From contig NZ_WUQX01000001.1 of NCBI RefSeq assembly GCF_009830285.1, positions 4,154,501-4,218,500 on the forward strand: a stretch of DNA of 64,000 nucleotides, given 5' to 3'. The stretch comes from Sporofaciens musculi (GTDB lineage: Bacteria; Bacillota; Clostridia; Lachnospirales; Lachnospiraceae). The translations under genes were made by a program, and so were the position numbers. The notes beneath the pieces are model-generated. The model searched no databases. It worked only from the letters and a program-made list of their open reading frames with translations, and was not told the DNA's origin. Below are positions 7,990 through 16,197 of this stretch, piece by piece. Each line of letters begins with the position of its first letter. Within the stretch, counting starts at the first letter, position 1.

Positions 7990-8685
7990 ATGGGAAATGA
8001 ATCTGTTTGCTGCAAAATAGAACACCACGCCGTACTTTTCGCATTTCTCGCAAAACGCGCCATTGAAGCATGCGGCGACGCAGGACGTAAGGCAATCCTT
8101 TCCGGCATGACCATTTACGGAAATGAACGGGGCAGGCGAATGGCCGCCAATGCCCTTGCCCACGGGGACGAGCTTACCACAATGACCAATCAGGCTTACG
8201 GTGAATGGAAGCCCGATTATGACGGACAGATGGAATTTGGACAGCTTCGGACAGAACCTACATTGCAGACCTACATATCCAGATGCGCCTGGTGCGACGC
8301 ATGGAAAAAGCATGGATTGACCGAATACGGCAAACTCTACTGCGTCAATGTTGACAATGCTGTCTACCAGGGCTTTCGCTCTGACTTTGTCTGCACGCCC
8401 ACAGCTACGGCCCTGAGTTGGGGCGGAGAACGCTGCGAGTTCGACTGGGGGTATCCCCTTACCCCTGAGGAAAATGCCATGCTTGCGGATAAAAAGAAAA
8501 AGCTTGGAGCCTCCTGCATGAAAGACTTTAATTTCCATACAGCACACCTGAAGTATACCATCAGTAAGACTCTGACAGAGACATTGGGTAAGGATGGAGA
8601 AAAAGCAGTAGAGCTGGCGCTTAAGGACTTTACGGATACTTTTGGCTCAGAATATCTGGATGCACTGACAGGCATCTATCCATAA
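7990..8685 (+). CDS. L-2-amino-thiazoline-4-carboxylate hydrolase-like protein
   Basis: The 231-residue protein starts at ATG 7990 with a strong AAGGAG site. The central segment RCAWCDAWKKHGL and later CVNVDNAVYQGF with WGGERCEFDW match the ATC hydrolase family (PF14196), known from Pseudomonas in conversion of 2-amino-thiazoline-4-carboxylate toward cysteine. In gut Firmicutes these homologues are common and mostly uncharacterised. The conserved Cys, His and Trp residues around positions 99-110 are likely active-site elements. It is monocistronic, with its own promoter and terminator, so its neighbours give no pathway clue. Confidence 0.75.
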   Translation: MGNESVCCKIEHHAVLFAFLAKRAIEACGDAGRKAILSGMTIYGNERGRRMAANALAHGDELTTMTNQAYGEWKPDYDGQMEFGQLRTEPTLQTYISRCAWCDAWKKHGLTEYGKLYCVNVDNAVYQGFRSDFVCTPTATALSWGGERCEFDWGYPLTPEENAMLADKKKKLGASCMKDFNFHTAHLKYTISKTLTETLGKDGEKAVELALKDFTDTFGSEYLDALTGIYP

Positions 8686-8696
8686 AAAGGTATCAA

Positions 8697-8735
8697 TGCT
8701 AAGCATATTCTTTATGCCTGGGAATATGCTTAGCA
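8697..8735 (+). terminator. Strong hairpin terminator
   Basis: TGCTAAGCATATTC (8697-8710) and GAATATGCTTAGCA (8722-8735) form a perfect 14-bp stem with an 11-nt loop just after the stop codon at 8685. The T-tract is weak. Confidence 0.6.
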
Positions 8736-8748
8736 CAAAATTAGCAAA

Positions 8749-9990
8749 TTATAATTCCAGGCTATTGGGGCTCAAAAGGAAATCCATAATCCCCATTACC
8801 ACAATTCCTTCCTCATTTCGCCATAATTTAATTCTATCCTTAACCACAATGATTTTCTTGAAAGAATCACCAATATGCACCAATGAATTCTGCTCCTGAT
8901 GCATTTTGCTGCTGTCCGGAATAGCAAAAGCAGATTGGATATAATATCTCTGATTGCCACGATTACAAACAAAATCAACCTCCAGCCTCTTGCGCACAAC
9001 TTTACCATTCTCATTCCGTTCGGAATGCTCCACAACGCCAACGTCCACATTAAAGCCTCTAACCAGCAGTTCGTTATAAATAATGTTCTCCATAATATGG
9101 TTTTCTTCCTGCTGTCTGAAGTTAAGCTGGGCATTGCGCAGCCCCACATCAGTGAAATAATATTTAAAAGGGGAAGCAATATATTTTTTCCCTTTAATGT
9201 CATACCGCTCTGCTTTACTGATAATAAAAGCATCTAACAGATATCCGATATAAACTCCTATGGTTTTGTCGCTGACATTCATCCCATTACTGCCAAAAGT
9301 ATTTGCCAGTTTAGTCGGATTGGTCAGGGAACCCACCGCCGATGCAAGGATATTTACCAATGCTGTCATACAATTATCTCCACGCAGTCTGTGACGATCT
9401 TCAATATCCTTTAAGTACAATTCTCTGCACAAGTCCATTAAATACTTTGACTTCAATTCATCTGTTTTTCTGCTGAGTATCAGCGGCAGTCCCCCATAGG
9501 TATAATAATCCATCCATGCATCATATTTATCTCCAGAATACGCTGAAACATATTCCGAAAAGCACAGCGGATAAACCCGAATTTCGTCTCCACGCCCTCG
9601 AAATTCCGTCAGTACATCAGTGGAAAGAAATTTTGAATTACTTCCTGTCACATAGATGTCCAGGTTCTCCCTTCTGTTCAAACCATTAAGTACCGACTCA
9701 AAGCCTTTGCACATCTGGACTTCATCCAGAAAGACATACCATCGTCAGTTATATGCTCTTTATATAACGACTCAACCTCCTGTTGTTATGCAATTCGCAG
9801 TAATCATCATCATCTAACGGAATCCTGATGATCCTGGATTCCTCTACGCCAGAGTCCAAAAGATACTGATAATATAACTTAAATAGCAGGTAAGACTTTC
9901 CGCATCTCCTAATACCAGTAACCACTTTGATCAAACTTCCCTGCGTTCAATCAGCCTTTTCAAATATAAATCCCGCTTAATCGTCTCCAT
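8749..9990 (-). pseudogene. Broken DUF4143-type AAA ATPase
   Basis: Reading leftward from ATG 9990 (behind GAGGAGAGAAAG) gives METIKRDLYLKRLIERRE, then a stop. One base shift continues as LIKVVTGIRRCGKSYLLFKL with the P-loop. Another shift near 9755 is needed to reach KEHITDDG, and a further one gives WYVFLDEVQMCKGF (Walker B) and the rest, which includes TGSNSKFLSTDV, FRGRGDEI and the DUF4143 C-terminus through 8749. At least three frameshifts therefore break an otherwise full-length ATP-binding protein of about 410 codons, of the family with an AAA_14 domain and a C-terminal restriction-enzyme-like fold. The downstream 321-codon open frame could still be translated but lacks the P-loop. Confidence 0.85.
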
Positions 9991-10256
9991 CTTTCTCTCC
10001 TCGCTTCGGATTATTGTAAAATGTTGCTTTTTTCCGTAATTTTATTGTACTAAATCAAATAACTCACTTAATATATAATAATTAGTATACGCCGAATTTC
10101 AAGAAAAATATGTTTTTTCCGAAGTAATGTTCCATTGAAAAATTTCCATTCATTTTCGGAGTTTCAACTGTCTATATGATTCTCCCACAAGCCGTATGCT
10201 CTGGGTTCACATACAGACTTCCCGCACCGCCAACCACCGGCTGCCGGCTCTAACAG

Positions 10257-10877
10257 CTAATCAAAAAGGGTTTTCCAATCCCTGGATTGGTATGCGTCAA
10301 AACACATCCTCACTTGTTCTTCGTTATTCTTTTCCTCTGCAAGCGTCGGTAATTCGTCAATCCCAAAATATCTACTCTCTACAGTCTCAATATTAGGTTC
10401 AAATTTACCGCCGATTACGGTGCATAATATAAAAATCTTACACACCTTATATGCATAAACAGGCAAATTATGCTTCTCCCTGTCCTGGACGGCAATCACC
10501 ATATCCGCGGTAACATCTAACCCTGCCTCCTCTTTTACCTCTTTAATCGTATTCTCCTTCACAGATACATTGACGTCAACCCATCCGCCAGGCAGCGACC
10601 ATGTACCGTTTTTCTCCTTCACAAGCAGAATCTTATGATCTTTAAAAATCGCCGCACGACTGTCAAGTTTGGGCGTCTGATATCCAATTTCGTTGCAAAA
10701 CAAGGATTTCACTTTATCAACCGGAATTGCCGACTTATAGGAAATCATTTCCGCTGCAATACCTCGGATTCTCTCATACCGTTCCTTGTCAAACATATCT
10801 TTTCCATAAAAAAGACCCTCTTGGGCTATACTCTGTAATTCTACTGCCCATTGCAGCCATATCTCATTACTCTCCAT
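10257..10877 (-). CDS. Nudix hydrolase with N-terminal Nudix_N-type domain
   Basis: I chose ATG 10877 (MESNEIWLQWAVELQSIAQ), which has AGAGGAATTGAGC upstream, over the further ATG at 10901. The 206-residue protein has an N-terminal helical domain (residues 1-60) as in CDP-choline/ADP-ribose pyrophosphatases with the Nudix_N module, then the Nudix box from LPGGWVDV to KEVKEEAGL. The Glu of KEVKEEAG coordinates metal, while the first Glu of the classical box is absent, as is usual in this subgroup. The substrate is probably a nucleoside diphosphate linked to a small group. The upstream overlap with an AraC gene stump suggests a rearranged locus. Confidence 0.85.
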   Translation of the reverse strand: MESNEIWLQWAVELQSIAQEGLFYGKDMFDKERYERIRGIAAEMISYKSAIPVDKVKSLFCNEIGYQTPKLDSRAAIFKDHKILLVKEKNGTWSLPGGWVDVNVSVKENTIKEVKEEAGLDVTADMVIAVQDREKHNLPVYAYKVCKIFILCTVIGGKFEPNIETVESRYFGIDELPTLAEEKNNEEQVRMCFDAYQSRDWKTLFD

Positions 10878-11088
10878 GCTCAATTCCTCTTTCCCACTCA
10901 TTTATAAAGCATTTGATTACCTTACATAAAAAGAGCTCAACCGCTTTGTGCCAGTGCCAGGGTACAAACTGTCCAATATATTTATCTAATTCCGCACAAG
11001 ACATAATATAAGGAAAGTCACTATCAAAATTGGGAAGGCGTTCTTCCCTGCTCTCTGCATGAAACTCAAACTTCTGTATCATTTTCAT
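10867..11088 (-). pseudogene. Truncated AraC-family regulator (N-terminal cupin stump)
   Basis: The 73-codon frame reads like the start of AraC-type regulators, with a cupin opening ending in FVPWHWHKAVELF. Homology then stops and about 20 unrelated residues follow to a stop inside the first codons of the Nudix gene. The usual remaining 200 residues, including the paired helix-turn-helix, are missing. A deletion probably joined this regulator to the Nudix gene. A short product may still be translated and coupled to the Nudix start. Confidence 0.65.
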
Positions 11089-11277
11089 AAACTACCTCAT
11101 TTGCATCCAGCCAGGAAAGAAGGCCCCACTTCGCCGCAACTGTATACTTTACCGTTTTCGAGAACATTTTACCCTGTTTTCATTGTAATATCAATGTTTT
11201 CGGCTTATAATATTCTAATGATAAAAAATGAAACATGCCCGCATTGAGCAAAGCTGAAGCTTTTTAAGGAGATGTAC

Positions 11278-13140
11278 ATGAACCCATCAGATATATTAAA
11301 AAAATATTTTGGATATGATTCTTTCAGAAATGGCCAGGAAGAAATTATAAAGTCCATCCTGTCAGGAAAAGATGCTCTGGCCATTATGCCCACCGGCGCA
11401 GGTAAATCCCTGTGTTACCAAGTCCCTGCATTATTGCTTTCTGGAATCACACTTGTAATATCACCTCTGATATCCCTGATGCAAGATCAGGTGAAATCTT
11501 TAAACGAAGCGGGGATTCATGCCGCCTTCATCAATTCCTCTTTGACAGAAGCTCAGATAACCAAAGCGCTTAACCTGGCGGCAAAAGGCACCTATAAGAT
11601 CATATATGTGGCGCCGGAGAGACTGGAAAGCAACCGGTTTATGGATTTTGCACTGAACAGTGAAATCTCGATGGTTACGGTGGACGAAGCTCATTGTATT
11701 TCCCAATGGGGACAGGATTTTCGTCCAAGCTATCTGAAAATCATTGAATTTATCAATCATCTGCCAGTCAGACCTGTTGTGAGTGCATTTACCGCCACAG
11801 CAACCAAGGAGGTGAAGACAGATATTGAATGTATCCTTAAGCTAAACCGTCCAAATGTAGTTGTCACAGGATTTGACAGGGAAAATCTGTACTACAGCGT
11901 TGAGCATGCGGCGGGGAGGAGGAAGGATGCCTTTGTAATAGATTATATTGAGAAGCATCCCGGTGAGAGCGGTATCATATACTGTACAACAAGAAAAAAC
12001 GTGGATTCTCTATATGAGATGCTGTTCAAAAGGGGAATTCCTGTGACCAGCTACCATGCGGGGATTGATAACAATACACGGAAGAAGAATCAAGATGATT
12101 TTATCTATGACAGGGCACAGGTTGTAGTGGCAACTAATGCCTTTGGTATGGGGATTGATAAGTCCAACGTCAGGTTTGTCATTCATTACAACATGCCTCA
12201 GAGCATGGAGAACTATTATCAGGAAGCAGGACGCGCAGGACGCGACGGTGAGAATTCCCAGTGTATCCTTCTCTTCTCGGCCCAGGATGTGATAATCGAC
12301 AAGTTTCTGCTTGATAATAAGAATTTTGAGGAAATGGATACGGAAGACATAGAGCTTATCAAACAGCGAGACTCCTACCGTCTTCAGGTCATGGAAGGCT
12401 ACTGCAAAACCACATCCTGTCTGAGAAATTACATATTGGAGTATTTTGGTGAGAAAACATTTTCTCCATGTGATAATTGCGGAAATTGCCATCGCGACTA
12501 TACAGAGGCTGATATGACGGCTGAAGCAAAATGGGTGATAAACTGCATTGCGGAAACCAGAGGGAGATATGGACGGAACATTGTGACAGGAACTCTGGTT
12601 GGAGCCAGTCGTGCCAGATTAAGGGAGATTGGAGCAGATACATACAGATCTTATGGAGTTCTGTCAGATATCAGTGAAAAGGATATCCAGATATTAATCG
12701 ACCAGATGCTAAGAAAGGGATATATTGTACAGACAAACGGGGAATATCCAGTACTTCAGATGGGTGATATCAGTGCATTAAAACAAGAAGATACCCGCGT
12801 CCTGATACGTAAGTTCGGGGACAAGGAGATACCTTTTTCTGGCAGCAGGAAGAAGGTAAGAAGCACAGATGCGCTTACCAGTGCAGGTTACAGGCTGTTT
12901 GAATCTCTGCGCCGGCTGCGTACGGCTATCGCAAAGGAGGCTGGAATCCCGCCGTACATTATCTTCAATGATAAGACTCTAATTGAGATGTGCACCAAGA
13001 TGCCGCAGGACAAGCAGGAGATGCTTGCGGTAACAGGCGTCGGAGAGAACAAATATCACAAATACGGTCAGAGCTTCATTGATGCAATCGCAGAATTTAT
13101 CAGAGCCAATCCCAAGTCAGTTATTAGTACGAAAAATTAG
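11278..13140 (+). CDS. recQ: ATP-dependent DNA helicase RecQ
   Basis: ATG 11278 is favoured over ATG 11272 because AAGGAG ends right before the latter. The 620-residue protein has helicase motif I MPTGAGKSLCYQ, motif II DEAH, motif III AFTATAT, motif VI QEAGRAGRDG, an RQC zinc site (CNYIL-like region through CDNCGNC) and a C-terminal HRDC domain (LRRLRTAIAKEAGIPPYIIF). It unwinds DNA 3' to 5' and acts in recombination repair. Domain order and length are normal for Firmicute RecQ. It stands alone between divergent accessory genes. Confidence 0.96.
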   Translation: MNPSDILKKYFGYDSFRNGQEEIIKSILSGKDALAIMPTGAGKSLCYQVPALLLSGITLVISPLISLMQDQVKSLNEAGIHAAFINSSLTEAQITKALNLAAKGTYKIIYVAPERLESNRFMDFALNSEISMVTVDEAHCISQWGQDFRPSYLKIIEFINHLPVRPVVSAFTATATKEVKTDIECILKLNRPNVVVTGFDRENLYYSVEHAAGRRKDAFVIDYIEKHPGESGIIYCTTRKNVDSLYEMLFKRGIPVTSYHAGIDNNTRKKNQDDFIYDRAQVVVATNAFGMGIDKSNVRFVIHYNMPQSMENYYQEAGRAGRDGENSQCILLFSAQDVIIDKFLLDNKNFEEMDTEDIELIKQRDSYRLQVMEGYCKTTSCLRNYILEYFGEKTFSPCDNCGNCHRDYTEADMTAEAKWVINCIAETRGRYGRNIVTGTLVGASRARLREIGADTYRSYGVLSDISEKDIQILIDQMLRKGYIVQTNGEYPVLQMGDISALKQEDTRVLIRKFGDKEIPFSGSRKKVRSTDALTSAGYRLFESLRRLRTAIAKEAGIPPYIIFNDKTLIEMCTKMPQDKQEMLAVTGVGENKYHKYGQSFIDAIAEFIRANPKSVISTKN

Positions 13141-13219
13141 ATATAAGCAGGCTAAAGAAACATGGAACGGGTTAGAATAAATATAAATGGGCGACATTGT
13201 ATTCACATACCGGTGACTG

Positions 13220-13240
13220 CCTCGCAGCAAAGCTGCGAGG
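13220..13240 (+). terminator. Short hairpin after recQ
   Basis: CCTCGCAGC (13220-13228) pairs with GCTGCGAGG (13232-13240) around AAA, about 80 nt after the recQ stop. TAATTTATTT follows, so termination is plausible but not strong. Confidence 0.5.
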
Positions 13241-13266
13241 TAATTTATTTGAAGAAAATATAAATA

Positions 13267-13295
13267 TTGTATATTATTTACATGTATGTTATAGT
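13267..13295 (+). promoter_or_regulatory. Candidate promoter of the surface-protein gene
   Basis: TTGTAT (13267-13272) and TATAGT (13290-13295) are 17 nt apart in AT-rich DNA. An inverted TTTACA/TGTAAA (13277-13282 and 13295-13300) overlaps it and could be an operator. Confidence 0.4.
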
Positions 13296-13404
13296 GTAAA
13301 TTATAGTGATGTTTATTTTAACTAAAATGATGATCTGCGATGTAAGGTACAAACAATAAATGGGGGTAGGAATATGTCGCAGCAAGGTCAGGAAAGGTAC
13401 AGGA

Positions 13405-15849
13405 ATGAGAGGAAAAAAGAATTTATTTTGCACGCTTTTGGCAATAGGCTTAATGTGGGTTTTTCAACCGGAAGCAGCATCCGCAGACAGCGGAACGATA
13501 GCAATAACTGAAACAACAAATAACTTTAACGTACCCTGTGGGGAGGGTTCGGCAAATTACGACTCTGATACAAAGACGCTGACATTGGAGAATGCAGTTA
13601 TTAGTCAGGGTTCTGCTGCAAGCCCCCTCTTATATGGTATTACGATTGAAAGAGAAGGTGTCACTGTTGAATTACTTGGGAAGAATTCCATCGATGCTTA
13701 CACAGGGATATGGAGTAGAAATCCATTTCAAATATTAGGAAACGGCGGCGGCAGCCTCTCAATCCGCGCAAGCAGGAATCAGGATGTTAATTCTGTTGCA
13801 TGTTTTGGTATCAAAATTGAGTCCGGCGGGCTGACTGTTCAGGATGCAGACCTTAAGGTTACACTAGATGATTTAGGGAATGTGAACGGTTATGCAATAG
13901 ATATCTGCGGAAACGACAACCTTATAAGCAATTCCCATATAACACTTACAATGCCGCCAGGCTCCACTACAGCATACCCCAAAACAACAGGAATCAATGC
14001 AACTATGGCAGATTCCCTTACAATAACAGACGGTTCGAGTATTACCATGAATACTGTTGATGCGGGAATCGCTGTTACGGGGAATCTGAGTATATCAGAG
14101 AGTAATATTGTAATAGAACGTGCGAATCAATATGCCATTTCCTGTGGGAATCTGGATATATCAAATAAATCTAACTTAGAGCTCATTGCAGGCAGCCACC
14201 AGGCAATCGGGACAGGGAATCTTACGATTTCCAATTCCTTTGTTCGAGCAGAATCAGAACAAAACAACGGTTTACTGTGCGCAAACCTTGAAGTGACTGC
14301 TTCTTCGGAGGTGATTGCCAAAGGAGGAAAATACCCTGCCTCTTTTGTAGAGAATCATATGGTTATCAGGGAATCCACTCTAAACGCGCAGTCTAAGGAA
14401 GACGTTGGGCTCTACTGCTCTAATGGAGATATCGAAATTATCAGTTCCAAAGTAGAGGCAGGCTCAGATAAAGAGCTCCCTGGTATCCTTACGGAAAAGA
14501 ATCTGACATTGACAGATTCTGAGGTGATTTCGACTGGGAAGGCTGGTGAAGCCTCTATCCTAGCCAGAGCTGACATCTATGTGACAGGAGGCACGACAGA
14601 GATTGGAGCCGGAAAGATAATTTCAGGAAATAATATTACGATTGCTGGTATTGTTACTTCAGATGGGAGTCCGTCTTATAATAATATAATCAGTAATAAT
14701 CCCAACGGAATCCTTATTTTCCCAAAGGCAGACTACAGTGCAGTAAATGCAGCGATTGAAAAAGCAAACGAGTTGAATAAAGACGATTATTCAAATTTTG
14801 ATATAGTAGAAAAAGCGATTAATGCTGTAGTTCGTGACAAGGATATCAGGGAGCAGGATATCGTGGATGGATATGCACAGGCCATCAATGCGGCAGTGGA
14901 CGCATTGAAGCCAGTGCTTTTGCCGCCAATTAACTACCCGATTATCGAAGCTGACCAGACAGTCGTAAAAGACGGTACAAGCAGCGTAACCATTAAGATA
15001 GATGCTGTTTTTAATGACTTTATCGGTGTATCAGTTGATAATAAAGAAGTTGGAAAGGACCAGTATACAGCTAAAACCGGTTCAACGATTATTACGCTGA
15101 AGCCAGAATATATTCAGACTTTAACGGAAGGAATTCATGATGTCACAATTCATTTTGTAAATGGAACAGCACAGATGAATCTGACAGTCACAGAGAAGGC
15201 GAATCCAGACGACACGGATAAGCCAGATGATACAGACAAGCCTGATAAGCCAGACACTCCGGATAAACCAGATGATACAGATAAGCCCGATACTCCAGAT
15301 AAACCGGACACTCCGGATAAGCCGGATGATACAGACAAGCCCGATAAGCCAGACACTCCGGATAAACCAGATGATACAGATAAGCCCGATACTCCAGATA
15401 AGCCAGATGATACAGATAAGCCGGACAATACAGACAAACCGGACACTCCGGATAAGCCAGACGATACAGACAAACCGGACACTCCGGATAAGCCAGACGA
15501 TACAGACAAGCCCGATACTCCGGATAAGCCGGATGATACAGACAAGCCCGATACTTCAGATAAGCCGGACAATACAGACAAGCCCGATACTCCGCCAGAA
15601 AAACCTGGAGATACCTCAAATAATGGACAGCCACAAAGGCCTTCAGGTTCTTTAAATAATGGACAGACGCCGAAGCCTTCAGGTTCTTCAAATGCACAGA
15701 CAACGGGACAAAGCACTCAGACCAAAGCGCCTAAAACTGGCGATCATTCACCGATTGAAGGATTATTGCTCCTTATGCTCGTTTCTGGTGTGGGAATGAC
15801 AGCCGCAAAGAAATATGAAATGCATTTCAAGAGGTCAAACCACAAATAA
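13405..15849 (+). CDS. Wall-anchored surface protein with beta-helix repeats, FIVAR domain and DKPD stalk
   Basis: Start ATG 13405 has AGGAAAGG seven bases upstream, while ATG 13360 has none. A signal peptide (RGKKNLFCTLLAIGLMW, cleaved after ASA) leads into about 400 residues of short beta-strand repeats like a right-handed beta-helix (ITIEREGVTVELLG; SLTITDGSSIT; LTLTDSEVIS). A FIVAR-like helical module (DYSAVNAAIEKANEL) and an X2/Ig-like strand domain follow. Next comes a 130-residue Asp-Lys-Pro-Asp-Thr stalk, a Gly/Ser/Gln linker and a sorting signal APKTGD with a hydrophobic stretch and basic tail. The protein is therefore exported and sortase-anchored, with the helix domain held away from the wall. 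The ligand is unknown; carbohydrate binding is plausible. Confidence 0.85.
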   Translation: MRGKKNLFCTLLAIGLMWVFQPEAASADSGTIAITETTNNFNVPCGEGSANYDSDTKTLTLENAVISQGSAASPLLYGITIEREGVTVELLGKNSIDAYTGIWSRNPFQILGNGGGSLSIRASRNQDVNSVACFGIKIESGGLTVQDADLKVTLDDLGNVNGYAIDICGNDNLISNSHITLTMPPGSTTAYPKTTGINATMADSLTITDGSSITMNTVDAGIAVTGNLSISESNIVIERANQYAISCGNLDISNKSNLELIAGSHQAIGTGNLTISNSFVRAESEQNNGLLCANLEVTASSEVIAKGGKYPASFVENHMVIRESTLNAQSKEDVGLYCSNGDIEIISSKVEAGSDKELPGILTEKNLTLTDSEVISTGKAGEASILARADIYVTGGTTEIGAGKIISGNNITIAGIVTSDGSPSYNNIISNNPNGILIFPKADYSAVNAAIEKANELNKDDYSNFDIVEKAINAVVRDKDIREQDIVDGYAQAINAAVDALKPVLLPPINYPIIEADQTVVKDGTSSVTIKIDAVFNDFIGVSVDNKEVGKDQYTAKTGSTIITLKPEYIQTLTEGIHDVTIHFVNGTAQMNLTVTEKANPDDTDKPDDTDKPDKPDTPDKPDDTDKPDTPDKPDTPDKPDDTDKPDKPDTPDKPDDTDKPDTPDKPDDTDKPDNTDKPDTPDKPDDTDKPDTPDKPDDTDKPDTPDKPDDTDKPDTSDKPDNTDKPDTPPEKPGDTSNNGQPQRPSGSLNNGQTPKPSGSSNAQTTGQSTQTKAPKTGDHSPIEGLLLLMLVSGVGMTAAKKYEMHFKRSNHK
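15205..15606 (+). repeat. In-gene tandem repeats encoding DDTDKPDTPDKP
   Basis: Coding repeats of 9-, 12- and 15-codon blocks built from GATACAGACAAGCC, CCGGATAAGCC and similar words. Synonymous differences (GAC/GAT, CCA/CCG) are scattered between copies, so the tract is old but variable in length by slippage. It encodes the cell-wall stalk. Confidence 0.85.
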
Positions 15850-15856
15850 AAAAAGG

Positions 15857-15902
15857 AAAACCAGATATAACCAACTTAAAGGTTGTTTACATCTGGTTTT
15901 TA
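15857..15902 (+). terminator. Rho-independent terminator of the surface-protein gene
   Basis: AAAACCAGAT (15857-15866) pairs with ATCTGGTTTT (15891-15900), with an inner AACC/GGTT pairing, eight bases after the stop codon, and ends in a T-run. It may act on both strands. Confidence 0.85.
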
Positions 15903-15930
15903 TTAAGATAATGCTAAGAATTCCCATTTT

Positions 15931-16074
15931 GTTATTGTTCACACCCATGGTGTTCACAGTAACAAATCCGGCCTATTTAAAGTTGTCTTACGGCAAGAGG
16001 CCGGATTCTGCCCCATTACTGTACTGACCTGTAGCCGTGCAGCGTAGTGCACGGCTCAGGAGTGAACAGTAAAC
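15931..16074. repeat. Folded intergenic element with nested hairpins
   Basis: Three inverted repeats are nested in 144 nt. TGTTCAC (15936-15942, again at 15951-15957) can pair with GTGAACA (16062-16068). AATCCGGCCT (15965-15974) pairs with AGGCCGGATT (15998-16007). AGCCGTGCA (16033-16041) pairs with TGCACGGCT (16048-16056). The two TGTTCAC copies compete for one partner. No coding potential is evident. It may be a palindromic repeat element or an RNA leader of the chemoreceptor gene 120 nt downstream. A related ACTGTTCACT word recurs at about 51876. Confidence 0.55.
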
Positions 16075-16197
16075 CCATTTTTCTAAAATAACCTGCAAAA
16101 AAGAATATTGAAAAACAAGTAAAGCCATGATAAAATAATTGTGCAAAAATATGGTCATACGTGTTGACCCGTGCGAAATATTTACAGGGGGAATCAT

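Noticed and set aside
7858-8547. Minus-strand frame of 229 codons opposite the ATC-hydrolase gene
   Set aside because: It has no recognisable domain, and the plus-strand gene has a promoter, ribosome site, family match and terminator.
15205-15606. Possible CRISPR-like array
   Set aside because: The repeats are in-frame coding units of varying length without unique spacers.
15150-15716. Long minus-strand and other-frame open frames over the DKPD repeats
   Set aside because: They arise from the low-complexity repeat, lack ribosome sites and lie inside a clear surface-protein gene.
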